Shown: positions 45,874 to 58,167 of the stretch, piece after piece | Layout of the letters: each line of letters starts with the position of its first letter | How positions within the stretch are numbered: the stretch's first letter is position 1 | NCBI GenBank assembly: GCA_014904845.1 | Contig: MU119295.1 | Coordinates: 62,001 to 126,000, forward strand | Direction of reading: 5' to 3' | Length of the DNA stretch: 64,000 bases | Origin: Acephala macrosclerotiorum | Lineage: Eukaryota; Ascomycota; Leotiomycetes; Helotiales; Mollisiaceae | Position numbers and translations under genes: made by a program | Notes under the pieces: model-generated | The model's input: only the letters and a program-made list of their open reading frames with translations | The model's database searches: none | Told to the model about the DNA's origin: nothing

Positions 45874-46872
45874 ATGGCTTCTTCAGGAAGACAAGCTAAG
45901 AGGGCTGCGGACAAGAAGGCTAAGAAGGCGGAAAAGAAGGCGGAGAAGGCTGCTGCTCGAGTCGAGGCTGAGGTTACTCAAGCTTCGGTCGAGGCTCTTG
46001 AAGCTCCCATTGAAGCTCCTATTACTGACGCTACTGTACGCGCCCCTTCCTTACCTTTATAGCAATCGCTAACAACCTCACAGATTGAACCTGTCGAAGC
46101 TCCTGGCTGTGCTACTCCTGAGACTCCCGTCGAAGCTGCTGTCGAGACCTTCGCGTACCCAACCGTCCTCCCCACCTTCGCGACCGAGGTCTTCGACGCG
46201 CCTGCCATGATCACACCTCCAGCTACACCAGAGACCCTCAAGTCCGTCGTCTTCACCCAAACTACCACTCCGCCGCGCGGCCCATTCACTTTCGACGCCA
46301 CCCCACTCCCAACCGACGAATTCACTGAGAAGCCACAAGTCTGCACAGACCCCACCCGCAAGATCGCCACTCCTCGCAAGAAGCAAGTCAAGCAAGTCAA
46401 GCCATTCTTGTCTCCGTCCTCAATCGACTCTCAAGAAAATGTCCCCGAGCTTGTCGTCGCTGTCGCCCAGGATACCGAATTGGAGGAATTGAAGATGAAG
46501 GTCAAGGGTCTGGAGGAGAAGTTGGAGGGTCAGTCGGAGATGATGAAGACTCAGGCTGGTATGTTGAAGGATCAGGCCGCTATGATTACTGAGCTTAACA
46601 CCATGTTGGCTGCTACTCTCATGCTGTTTGCTGATGCAAAGGCTGCTCCTGAGAAGGCTGCTCCTGAGGAGGCTGCTCTTGAGGAGGCTACTCCTGAGAA
46701 GGAGAGGAAGAAGTCATTCTTCTCTCGCGTCAAAGCAGCTATCAAGGACACCGAGATGCATCCAAGATTGTCTCAGGTGCTATTCCCGCAGGGAGATGAT
46801 ACTCATGGCGCTCCTGGTGTCGTTAAGGCTGGTCGTGGTGGAAATGGTGGCGGTTTCTGCTCGGTCATGTAA
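45874..46872 (+). CDS. Lys/Ala/Glu-rich protein with C-terminal CaaX box (316 aa, two exons)
   Basis: I do not recognise a family. Exon 1 (45874-46035) encodes MASSGRQAKRAADKKAKKAE and an Ala/Glu-rich stretch. A 48-nt intron (GTACGC...CAG, 46036-46083) follows, and exon 2 is 46084-46872. The middle is Thr/Pro-rich and disordered (VFTQTTTPPRGPFTFDATPL). Near residues 195-240 a coiled coil reads ELEELKMKVKGLEEKLEGQS, then MMKTQAGMLKDQAAMI. An Ala/Glu/Pro-repeat segment leads to a basic KKSFFSRVKAAIKDT segment. The protein ends GGGFCSVM. CSVM fits a CaaX prenylation signal, with Met favouring farnesyl, and the nearby basic patch would help membrane binding. The combination suggests a lipid-anchored scaffold at a membrane, which is inference. 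Confidence 0.8.
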
Positions 46873-47087
46873 ATAGTTTCTGAATTATGGTGCATAGGTC
46901 GGATGGCCTAGGCGTAGCGCGGACATGACTTCAATGCAATGGCTCTTCTCTGACACACCTCTTTTACCTTGTGACTTGGTGTGAAATCCATTGGGAAATG
47001 CTCTTTTAGATGTTCCCAGATCCCTCCCAGATCCCTGGGACTTTGAAAATGGGTCTCTCGGAAAACCTTTAAGGTGAATATTTGTCT

Positions 47088-47629
47088 AAGTACTTTTCTC
47101 GTTTGATATCGATGCATCATGCAATCCAAGTACGCATCTTGATCGTTCCGAGGAGCGATTTCATTATCTTATGTAACAAGAGCACTTTTATTATTCAGAA
47201 GTACAGCTACAGATCTAATGACTTTTGAGATCTTCTCCAAAATCCCGGAACATGGATGGGTTCCTCTGAGTCACGTGCTCCTAGTTTTCTGCAAATTTCC
47301 AGGGGTTTTCGAGCGAATTTCCAATATCCCGCCCTACGAGAGTGCTTTTGATAGTCAAAGTATACTTTTTGATTTAATAACTCAAGAATTATTTGGAGGA
47401 CCCCTGAAAATCCATAAGGTATTCTGGATCACGTGCTCTCAAACTTGAGACATTTCAAGGTCAGGATTTGCAGTTTGAAAGCATTTTCCATTGTCCCACA
47501 GCTATCCAGAACATTCCAATCCTAAAATTATTAGTCTGGGCTTAGATGCTCGTGAGTTTACGAGTAGAAAGTTGCCTAAAGGTAAAATTTCACTAAGTAC
47601 TTTTCACGGTTGATTTCAATGCATCGTAT
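47088..47629. repeat. Diverged direct repeat around AAGTACTTTTC...ATGCATC
   Basis: The 35 bp at 47088-47122 and at 47595-47629 match at about 29 positions, both starting AAGTACTTTTC and including ATGCATC. Weaker relatives lie near 47740-47810 and 48553-48600, where AAATTTC and TTGACAT..ATG recur. The copies look like old remnants of one repeat family. Confidence 0.6.
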
Positions 47630-50163
47630 ACTGAGAACGAATGCTCGAAATTTGACCCCTTCGAAGTGCATCTCTGTTGTTTCACAGCTATCAATGACAT
47701 TTGAAGCTAGAAAGAAGCATCTTAAACTTATATACTCGCGGATTAAAGGTCGATTTCAAGTAGGACTCTTCCAAGCACTTTGCAGCACTTGACATCAATG
47801 TAATGTATCATCACATAGAAAATCTGTTTACCCGCACTCGTAACTCCTCATCACGCGCCTAATTGACATGTATAAATGTTCGGGTGCGCTTGGGACGTCA
47901 TGACCTCGATGTCTCGATGTGGTTTCGAGCCAGAATCCCCTCTTGCTTGACTTGCACAGATGCACCCGTTCAAGAGCCTTTCGATTCTTCTACACCAAGA
48001 TGGTATTTATATATGAGATAAGTATGCTCTTGATATCAATTGCTTTTAGATTCTTCCGATAGACTTCGAAAAACGAACTTCTCCGATGCACGTGTTACGA
48101 GTCATCCTTCAATTTGAGAACTATCCTTCTCATTTTCTAAGGGATTCGGACCACTGTACGATACGACATTAACACTAATAATCGGAAACATATTTCTGGA
48201 GTCAATCGTGATGGAGCTGGCGTGTGACCTCTACTTCATCATAAAGCTCACCACATCGACGTATTGCATTGCGCATGAAGTAGTGCAATGGATTGACTTT
48301 AATATTTCATTTCCTGCAGTATTAGATATATAGCATAAAGTGCTTTCTTAGGTGAGAAGGTGTTCTAGAGTACACACTTTCAGTGTTCCGGAGCTGTTGG
48401 GACATTGGGATGTTACGCTTCTCTTCCTTCTCTAAAGCATTCTAATAAATCAAGTTCTGTTAGTGTCGCAGTTATTGAGGATATTTAGATCTCGGATTAA
48501 TACTACTACATTGAACATATCTAGGAATATATCTAAGGACTTGAAACTCCGAAGGCGAAATTTCGCTGGGGAATTTGCAGCTTGACATTGATGCACTCGC
48601 AGTTCCAATGCATCACAGGATCAAGGTTCAACTAGGTAAAGTCATTTGCCTTTGCTAGACCTCCACTTGGTACATTCGATGCAGGAAAGGGCACCTTTGG
48701 ATTCAGATATTGGCGGACTGGAAGGTTCGATGAATTTCTAGCAAAGGAGTTGGAACAGCTGTGGTAATATTGTAGCAGTTTGGGAGGGAAAATATCTATC
48801 TGCCTACATTCAGAAGGAGAACGCGGGGAACATTTTCGAGGGGAGATTTGTTAGCATCGACTTTCGTCGAGAGTGAGACAGCGTACTCAACATTCATGAA
48901 GCTCACCCTGTTCTCTGCTTAGACAAAGATTTAAAAAATGAATTAAAATCTAACTCATGTTATTTCAACGTTTGTCCTCTCAAGCCTCCAGGGTTTCGAA
49001 TTGTGGTAGATTGATGACTCTTATCTTGGTTAAGCTCTTGAACTTTTGCTGGAGTAGCTTTTAGTTTCTTCGAGCCGCTTTTGTAACGTCCAGCCCAGAG
49101 CACTCTTGGTACTCTTATGACTTGAATGCTCTGATCGACGAGGACAATTGCCCACTCTGCCATCACCTAATGCAACACTTGCCAAATGCCGCCCTATTCT
49201 GAGCACTTCTGAGTTTTCATTTGGTTCAGCGAATAGAACCCTAACAAAAGTATGGGGTTTTTATTGAAAATGAGTTCGTGAATGGACCGGGGATATTCTC
49301 GATTTTGAAGACACAGTATGCAATTCGAGCACTGAGATTCCTTTTCAGCAGAGATTCTCTTATTTCACAACACCCTGCTTCTTTACGGAACCAAGAACCG
49401 ACAATCTGCATTGAAGAGTGTTCTTGATGCCTGGGACGTCCACCATTTCTGGCAAAGTAGTACTGTACAGGAACCCTCTTTCGCCCAAGAAGCTACCCCT
49501 CGAGAGTGCGCCGGGATGCACCCTCCTACCTGCAAATATGTTAGGATTATATGTGCGTGTATGCCTTGCAAGAAGAACGACTCAAGAAGACTCATTTATT
49601 AAGAGAAAAGAGTCTTAGCTCCAAGGGAGCCATAGCCTCAAGAAAGATAAGGAAAGTGAGTCCTTTCGCCAACTGCCCTTTCCTTCACCGCTTCCTCTCC
49701 AAGGTTGCTAAAGGTATTTGTATTCGAATAGATAGAGCCTGTGGTGTATGTGCAGTTATATGATAACTCGTGGGTGATGATTCGAATTGGCTTTAACGGT
49801 GGTGGTCGGTATCGAGGAGGAGGGGGATTTGAGGAGGATTCGAGGAAGAGGAATATTCGATTCGAGAAGGCAGCTGCGCCGAGGACGATATTGCTAGTAT
49901 TTGATTGACTCAATTTTAGTAAGTTTGCTCTATAGTATAGGACACAGTTGTATTCAACCCAATCTTGCAAGTAGACCAGTCTCTAGCAGCGCTGATCTCT
50001 AGAAGAGACAGGCTGACTATCGGCAGACATGAGACTTTTTCTTCTGCGTACAGGTGCTAACTCACCGCCTTTCACATCCTAAGATCTCTTCAGAGACTGC
50101 AGCATAGCATCACATGTCCTTTTAGCATCTCTCCACTTGCAGTCCCCTTTGAAAACCTCATGC

Positions 50164-50545
50164 CGAAGTTCTACCGCGACGCGACGCCCCTTATGATGTA
50201 GCCGGTGTTAACTTTAACAACGTGACCAAAGACAGCGATACGTCTTAACGCAAAGTATTCCGTCCGATGTACCGTGTGTGAAGTCTCCAATTGCCCATCC
50301 ACCCAAACTCAGCAGCTCGTCTCGAGGTTTTACCGTGATCCGAGGCCCCTTTCGAGGTGGGCTTTTATCGATCGAATGAAGACACAACGACATGTAGAGC
50401 GCAATATAATTGTTCCGGAGAAGAGACGAGCGAAATCTCTCTCCTTCCCCCACTCAACATCTCGCATCGAGGTTTTGCCGTGATCCGACGCCCCTCTCGA
50501 AATGAGCTTTGATCGCGTGACCGTCGACGACATGTCGAGAGGAGA
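50164..50545. repeat. Degenerate tandem repeat, period about 145 bp
   Basis: TCGAGGTTTTACCGTGATCC at 50322 recurs as TCGAGGTTTTGCCGTGATCC at 50467, and both copies then run through GACGCCCC or GAGGCCCC, CTTT.ATCG and ACGACATGT. A weaker third copy begins at about 50164 (CGAAGTTCTACCGCGACG). GCGACGCGACGCCCCT from that copy reappears at about 55270, so the family is also dispersed. Confidence 0.7.
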
Positions 50546-51482
50546 AGGTGATTTGTTAGGAATACAACGAAATTGATACATATCAACGCGTTTTCGTGTC
50601 TTTGGGACTATATTGCGATGGCTCGTGGAGTGTGGTGTTTGGATTGGCTTCGTAATGGTCTCAACTTTTCAAGTGTTGACGTGGGAGGCCGGCTCCCGCA
50701 GAGGACGTTGCAACTTTGTATGTACTACCGAATGTCAGGACTGTTCGAACTGGTGCAGATTCTGAGTAAGTTTGCGTGTATTGCGGGTCTGGCAAGGTAT
50801 ATGCCGTCACAGTCGTTGATAGATCCCTCACCGGCGCAACAGCATTGAGAGACCCGGTGGCCTTCGGGCTGTGGACTCGAATACTTGAAGGCCTACACTA
50901 TGCAACAGTGCACCGTGGTAATTGACCAAGCAAATATATTCACCTTCATTCCACAAGTCACCAAGATCAAGGTCAGGCAATGACAACGTTGAGGAGTAGA
51001 GGTAGCCACTGGGGTAGCACTCGGTACTGGACACAACTTTCAGGGTTGCGGAATGGTATCACGAACATATCACTCTACGAAATAGCTTCTTGGCTTTCAC
51101 CATGCTGAGATTTGACATTCCGTTACATGCTACGGAAGACGTGAATGGTAGAAAGCTGCCCTGCCTTGCCTGTGAAACTCTCCTTTGGTGGGTTGAGAAG
51201 TTGAGGCCTAATACTAGAACAAATTTTGTTCTGCTTATATAGGCCATGAATAGAAAAAGTGTGATCTGCCACTCGCTACCGCCTCTGGCAAGCTAAGATA
51301 TCGGATCAATGATTTTGCTAGGTGGTTGATCCCGATTTTCGGTTGTTGCCCACACGGCTATAAAATCTCCTCATCAGTCGCCTCCATCTCGACAACACAA
51401 CACTTTCGAGATCAGTCACAACTCTATCAACGCACAAAACCTCCCTGCAAAGCTTGTTTTCTAACAGCTGCGCAACCCAACC

Positions 51483-53055
51483 ATGACCCCCAAGGTCGTC
51501 AACAAGGGCGCTCGCCGTAAGTTCTATTTTCTTCGCTTCGTCCATTGCTCCTTCCTCAACCAGCACGTCACCCTTCCACGCGCACCTACCATGCGCACGT
51601 GCACCTTACCTTCCAAAAACATGCTACTTCAACACTCATTCATTGTCCTTTAACATCTCCTCTAAATCAATCGAGTTTAGAGATAACTGACAAGTTAATC
51701 AGCGACCGATCCGCGCAACTTCTTCTGCCGCAACCTTGACATCCCCAGCGACCAACAAGGCCCACAACCACCCGCTATTGATCGACCACCCAGAGCATAT
51801 GATCCTCGTGGAATGATCGCAAGAGCCACCGACGTTCCTACTGATGAATGGGTCCTCCCGACCAAGGCCGAAGTCATCGAAATAGTCGTCGAGAATATCA
51901 TCCAAAGACCCAAGAGAGCCTTGCACAAAGTCAAATCCATGTGCTCCTCTGTCAAAGGCCATGTCTTCTCGCATTCAGGTCCTGCTACCAAGCTTCCCAC
52001 AGAGGATGAGATGCACGATACTCAATCGATGCATTCATTCCATTCATCTCCAGCTACCAACTTGTCCACCATGCATGGCAATCATTCTAGGTACTCTTTC
52101 AAGACCATGTACGTATCTATTTGCTCGAGCTTCATCTCCTATTGCAATCATTCTTGGTTCACCAAACATGTACTGACTTATGCAAAGGTTGCGTGGTGTC
52201 GATGCCGTTTTGATCGCTGAGGATGCTACCCATCGTGATGCTGCTCAAGGTGCTGCTGCTCAAGGTGCTGCTGTCATTACTGATGGCGCTGACGGTCTCA
52301 ACCCCGGTACAGCTCACGGCCCTACTACTCATGGTGCTACTACTCTTGGGGCTGCTATTGATACTGTTCATGGCATTGCTCATGGTACTACTGTTACCAC
52401 GGATGGTACTCGCGATTCCGACCCTGGTGCTACTCCCCCCCCTACCGACTCTGTTGACTCAGTTCAGCGTGTCCGTAGTAGCTGGATCGCTCTCAATGCC
52501 AAGCCTGGTGAGCGCGTTCGCTCTATCTATGTTGATGACAATGGCATTGCAGCAGAAGTCAACGTCGTTCAACAGCAAGGACATAAGTCGATTCACGTTC
52601 CCGGTTACGATCACGGTTTGGGCCATCACCCCAACCAAACTGGTAGACTCCCCAACCCAACTGCTTCCATCGAGAACATTTCAACGGCTTACAAAGTGAA
52701 TTGGCAGATGACCGGTTTGACGGAGCTTATTCATAATTCCATTGTCGATGTCACCAAGTCCATGGCTTCGGATCCGGAGGGTGTTCAACGTGTTCAGACT
52801 GCAGGTGGTGTATTCGTCCCATTGGCAACTGTCAAGGAAGGCCTCTTGGAGTTTCAGGAGTACTACGCCGTAAGTACTGCACTGTTTTATCTCCGTTGTC
52901 AACTGACAATGTACCAGGAATTTCTTCAACATGGTGGTCTCAATGGCAACAAAGTTATGGGTGGTGAAGCATATCTGTTGGCAATGGTTGGTAAGCGATC
53001 GGAAATCGACAATGGTACCTTGAAACTTGTCGAATTCAATGAGTGTGAGAAGTGA
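51483..53055 (+). CDS. Four-exon gene of unknown function (419 aa)
   Basis: The exons are 51483-51516, 51713-52118, 52188-52869 and 52918-53055. All introns have GT...AG ends and the total is an exact codon multiple. The protein starts MTPKVVNKGARPTDPRNFF. A 196-nt first intron precedes PSDQQGPQPPAIDRPPRAYD. The middle has an Ala/Gly/Thr-rich imperfect repeat tract (QGAAAQGAAVITDGADGLNP, then HGPTTHGATT), encoded by GGTGCT-type codons. The C-terminal third looks folded: WIALNAKPGERVRSIYVDDN, YKVNWQMTGLTELIHNSIVD and VPLATVKEGLLEFQEYYAEF. No signal peptide, membrane span or known catalytic motif is seen. The intron between EYYA and EFLQ (48 nt) is in frame and would otherwise be read through. 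Confidence 0.72.
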
Positions 53056-53246
53056 ATCCTTTGATTTCACCTTCCTCTTTGAGTTCTTTTCATAGGCACT
53101 CCTTCTTTAGGTAGTTGTTCTTGCTTTCTTCGGAAATGAACGGATTAGACTTGGCCTAAAACTCTCACTTTCCTAAATGTTCGTGATTTTGACCGTGACG
53201 GTGAGAACCTGCGCAACGGTGGTACACACCGCACTTGTGATGCTGT

Positions 53247-53880
53247 ATGCCAGGCACATTCTTCGTCCGACGCAACGTGTCTATGAAGGCAAGAATCTCA
53301 GCTCCTGGTTCCGTAACGTTCTTTAGTAGATTCTCTGTTCGTGGCACTGTTTCTTTGGGGACGAGGCACTCAACTTCCGATGCCGTCACCTGGCTCAGCA
53401 GATTGCTTGTTCGTGGCTCCGCTTTATGGGGAGAAGAATCTCAGTCTCTGACGCCGATACACTGGTGAGTATATTGCTCGTGTGTAGTACTATTTCTTTG
53501 AAAGCATGATGCCGCTACGTTGGTAATTATAATATTCGGTCATAATATCGTTTTATTGAAGGCAAGAATCTTGATCTTTGGTTCTATTGCCTTGCTAAGC
53601 AGATTGTTTGTTCATTGCATGGATTCTTTGAAGACAAGAATCTTAGTTCTTGGTTCTGTTATACTTCTGAGGACGTTCTAAGGGCGTTATGTGTCTGATA
53701 CTCACTTTCTCTAGGAACAAGAATCTCAATGCTTATTTCAAACACGCTGCTGAGTAGATTGTTTGGTCGTGAAATTTCCTCTTTGGAAACAAGAATCTCA
53801 CTGCTTGATATAGTAACTCTGCTTAGTATATTCCATGTTTACGCACCGTTTCTTTGCAGACAAGGATCTTAGTACCCGGC
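53247..53880. repeat. 72-bp tandem repeat, about 8 decayed copies, reads as 24-aa repeats on the minus strand
   Basis: The anchor AAGAATCT or a variant recurs near 53291, 53363, 53434, 53564, 53636, 53718, 53791 and 53862, with spacings mostly 71-73 bp. On the minus strand each unit encodes a version of NLLSxVTExxxEILxPKET. The clearest units are at 53247-53460. At least one stop and one frameshift interrupt the frame, so no intact protein is made. It starts about 190 bp after the four-exon gene, on the opposite reading strand. Confidence 0.8.
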
Positions 53881-56800
53881 CTACAATCTTGAAGGAACTT
53901 GGTGAACCAAGGCCCCCATTTCTACGCCTTCAACAACTGCTCATGCCACATTCGATGCTACAACGATGTCCTTGTTACTTCGAGAATAAGAGTGGAGGAA
54001 AATTAAGTTCCTTCTTCGTGTTATACACGACGCTGAAGCCTCTATAGAATAACAGTACTTGCCAAGTCATCACCTTTACTCCAGACCTATGTCCTCTCTC
54101 CTTGTTGCTACGACCGCCCGAGCTACTCGAACTCTCCCCAACACCTACAGGCCAAGCTATAATTCTGCAAGCCCAAGTTACTGTGGAGGTTGCAAGGAAA
54201 AGGGAGATCCACGTTGAATGGATAAACAAAGGGCAGGGAAGAATGGTTTTATTCTAGAGCCAGCTGGAGAGCCACAAGGGAAGGAGAGATACTCAGATAT
54301 CGATGAAGGGCTTCTTGCTAACTGCGTAAGCATCGCGAGCAGCTTGGATGTTGGCCTGTGGTATCTCGATTTACCAATTCCAAACCGACATCTTGGATCA
54401 AATAATCTTTGAATCTGCTAGGTTGACTTGAGTTGTGCTATAGATTTCGATTAAAGTACGCTGAGGAGTAAGGAGCAGCAGGAGAGCAGAATGGCGGACA
54501 CAACCATTTTCGCTTCAGTAGTGCTACTCCCACAGTCAAGAATGAGCTTCTTCATATTCCGACATACCAAGCTTAAGCATGGAGATACCGCCGACCCAAG
54601 ATACTCCTTTATCATTTTCCCAGGCTATCGCGAGTACGAATACCCACGTTCAAGTAAAGTTCTCCGCGAGGCACCACCTTGTAGCCTTTCCGCTACGTTT
54701 TCTTCTAGCTGAGTTCTTCTTGAATTGTTAGATCAATCTAATTACAACCTAGCTGCAGTCAAATTATACAAGATAGCTCCCCCTCTTCTATTTATGAGGG
54801 GAAAAAAAGCTGACAGCCTGCGAAGGATAAACGTCCTTTCTTATCCCTCTAATTTCTATCAAATTCTAGTGGCTATTACTTCGATCACTTCAACGATTGC
54901 TCTACGAACCACACGACTACACGCCGCACATCTGCGCGCTCCAGCTAATTTGCTATATTGCAAATGTCAAACTCCGTTCTATCTATACATCGCAGAGAAA
55001 GGGAGCAGCTGCGCGTTGCTGGGGAAAGGGGCGTTCATGCCAGATCCGAACCAATGAGCGCTCGACGTTTGCTGGACAAGCCTTAGGAGAAGGGGGCACG
55101 TCGGCAGGGGAATTGTATCGCCGACGCCGATAGCTTAGTGTCAAAGAGACTAGAGAGGAGGAGCTGCGCAAGATCTAGCTAACATAATTGATATATACTG
55201 CGAAATTGCTCCTCCTCCACGACCCTCGAACGACCCTCGAATCTTCTCCAAAAAGCCGATGTTAGCCCGCGACGCGACGCCCCTCTTTACGGGTTGAAGG
55301 ACAAAGGATGGAGTGGGAGAGAGCATGGAAGTTTGAAGGATACCACATATTAGATTTGAGGCTACTTCAGCTATGGAAGGGGCAGTCAAATACGTGGCAA
55401 AGGAGCCTAAGAAAGAATTCAGACATTTGAGTGGCCCTGCCCAAAGCCTCTGCTCCCGAGCATGCTTCCCCTCGACCCAGCTATTTACTTTCCTTCGTAC
55501 ACATGTATCTACAGCCGACTATTAGCCATGAATTGATCCAGTTCTAGGAAAACCCCAAGTCGTTGCCTAGACTTCAGAACTCGAAAACTCCTGCGAAGAC
55601 TTGCCTCCGCCCTACCACGTCCTCCACACAATTACCTCAAAAACGCCCTTGTATACTTTTCTCCCGATGTACAACAAGCCTTGAAAAAGCCAAAATTGTA
55701 ACCTGGTGGACTAATAGGCTTTGACGGAGGGCTTTGCGGCGACCGGGGATGCACAATGAAGTGGCACGGGAGTTAGAGTTCTACTACTCTGAGGAAATTT
55801 TGCCTGGGTACTGAATCTTTGCTTCAACGATTTGCCTTCCGAACACAATGGATATCGGTATTCTCTTTCAAAAGTATGGACATTTTAACGATCATGTGTC
55901 CTCCAGTACTGCCAGACGTTGAGCTCAGCTCCAGGATATTCGCATTCATGCCTAGAATGACAGATTGACTATTTTAGCTAAGGACAGCATGTTGAAGCAT
56001 CGAAGTGGGCGCGAATGCCACCTCCATTCGAGCAAACCGAGCGCGGTACTTCTATCCTACATTCACATAAACATGTCCTGCGTAATCAGTCGAATGAAGA
56101 CCTGCGATCGGATTCCGGGAAGAGAATATAGAACAAGGCGATCGAAAAACAGAAACGAATTGATTATTCTTGTCTAGGACTATCGTTAGGTATCGCTATC
56201 GTGAACTGCCTAGCCTAGCAAATGTTAATCAGGGAACGAGCCTTTAAGCCAAGACTCTAGGACTTCGTTACTTTTGAAGGATAAAAGAGACACTCACTGA
56301 CTTACCAACAGACATCTCAAAGCATTCCGAACCTATCCCAAACACGAAGAACGAAGATACCTCCAACCACTGTCTAAGCACGAATGAAACGAATGAATCG
56401 ATTCCACGATCCCGAAATCATCGACCACTCTCAGAAGAAACGCAGTCATGCCGTTCCGAAAGCCGACCCAGCCTCCACAGTCCTTTCACAACGTACTTCG
56501 ACGGGCCTAGCACTGGTGATTTCAGGCAAAGTCGCAGTGAAAGAATGAATAAAGGGTCTGTATATTAGATCGGGAGCCAAGACCGAGGGGGCCCGAGCAA
56601 GAACCATGCTTCAACAACATACACAAAAAAGGTCAGAATCAATGATAGCAAGCGAAACACATCACCAAGAAAGCTATGAACTCAAGTTTAGTAACTAAGA
56701 AGATCTCCTGAGGGCAGGGAGCCGAGATTCATTGCAAATGTCTTCGTTGCTTGACTCTATATCCCCGACGTGGTGTCCACGCAGTCTGCATAGAGCTTCC

Positions 56801-58167
56801 TTCGCCGAAGAGTGCCGCAGCAACCTCGCCATCTAAGTCTTGACGCACAGGACAACAGAGCCATCGACACACACACACAGCAAGAGCTTTCGCTTCTATC
56901 AATCTTGAGTGAACTCACACTTGAGTAGGTTTAGGTTGAGGGGAGCTTCAGGAGGAAGGCACGTTTCACCCGTCAAGAAGCCCCACCCTACTTTTGCCAT
57001 ATCCTTCTCTCTGCACTCTCGCTTCTAGGTCAATAACTGAGGACTTTAACAACAAGAAGGAAGAAGATCAGTATCGGTGTCAAGAACAGTAATAGCAATC
57101 AAAGACTCCATGAAACCCCCTCTGTCTCAGCCTCCCTCCCAGGAAATTGAATCACGTGCAATCCTCCATCCCTCTCCTCCCCTCTCTCGCCGATTCCTTT
57201 ATTCCCCTCCTATAACTTCCTCCCGTATTGGCTTATCCTCTAATTCCTCACCCCCACCTCCCTCTACCCAATCACTCCCAATCCCGCCGACCCGGAAATA
57301 AACCCCGAGCGCCAAACAAGCCACCGAAACGCATAAAAAATACACGCGTCCCCCCTCCCATTGTCCACCTCACCTCCGATCATCCTCTGCAAAGAGATCT
57401 TAGGTTCCATCGTGCCTGAGGACGATCAAACCAAGTTCAGATGAAAATACCAAGCTTCCCGCCCCCTTTGCCCTGTCTTTGCCTGATTGCTTCGCTTGGC
57501 TCGGCGCGTGAGGCTTGAACTTCCTAGACGTAGATCAGACACGTTCTGTCCCCAGGAAGTTTACGAAAAGTGGGAAATGGGCTGATTTTTCTGTTTGCTC
57601 GGTTTTAAGAGATGGCTGGGCGGTGATGGGGTTCTCGACTTTTTCGAAATGTTGAAGGTGTTGGAAACGAAACATCTTGAAGTGAAGGTGTTTTCTCAAT
57701 AGAGCCTCTTTTTGATAGAATTTGCGATTCCACTCGGAGCTTCCATGTGTAATTAGCTGAGAATAATTAAGAAAGCAAAAATTAAAAGCAAGGAGGAAAT
57801 CGAGGGAAGAAGCACAAGTTGAATGCAGACAGAACTAAAAGAGGTCAACCACAGCAAAAAGTCTATAAGAGAGAAAAAAAGAGCTACCTACACAAAATTA
57901 CGCTAAGTACACGAAAGGTAAAGTACTGGCAAATAATACTGTGCGCTTTACACTCTTGCCTCCCCTTTCATCCGCATCCCCATCAGCGTAATCCCGTAGA
58001 GAGAAATCCGCGCCCTGCGCTAGTAATAGCATTCATTCCTCATGTCTTAAACCTATGTACTCTTTAACCCCCAATACCACTGACCCGACACACACTGCAC
58101 CAATACATGGTCCGCGCCACCGTGAATTGATTGAACAAAAGGAATGAAGATGTGGGTGATTTTTTGT
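53881..58167. other. 4.3-kb intergenic region, no supported gene
   Basis: I see no domain or exon chain. Small features are a CGACCCTCGAA tandem pair near 55220, a GCGACGCGACGCCCCT copy near 55270, a CA-repeat near 56866 and C/T-rich tracts around 57110-57290. The last part should include the 3' UTR of the minus-strand noxB gene. Confidence 0.5.

Larger units (their letters stand above)
46873..51482. other. 4.6-kb intergenic region with degenerate repeats
   Basis: No gene is supported. The left part (46980-48650) carries diverged repeats, described separately, and copies of the GGGACATTG motif near 47494 (reverse) and 48399. The right part (50160-50550) carries a roughly 145-bp repeat. Small frames such as 48960-49166 and 49383-49618 have no motif. 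A TATA-like CTATAAAAT at 51358 precedes the four-exon gene. Confidence 0.5.

Noticed and set aside
57819..58067. 82-codon plus-strand frame next to the noxB 3' end
   Set aside because: It is Lys- and Ser-rich low complexity in the likely noxB 3' region.
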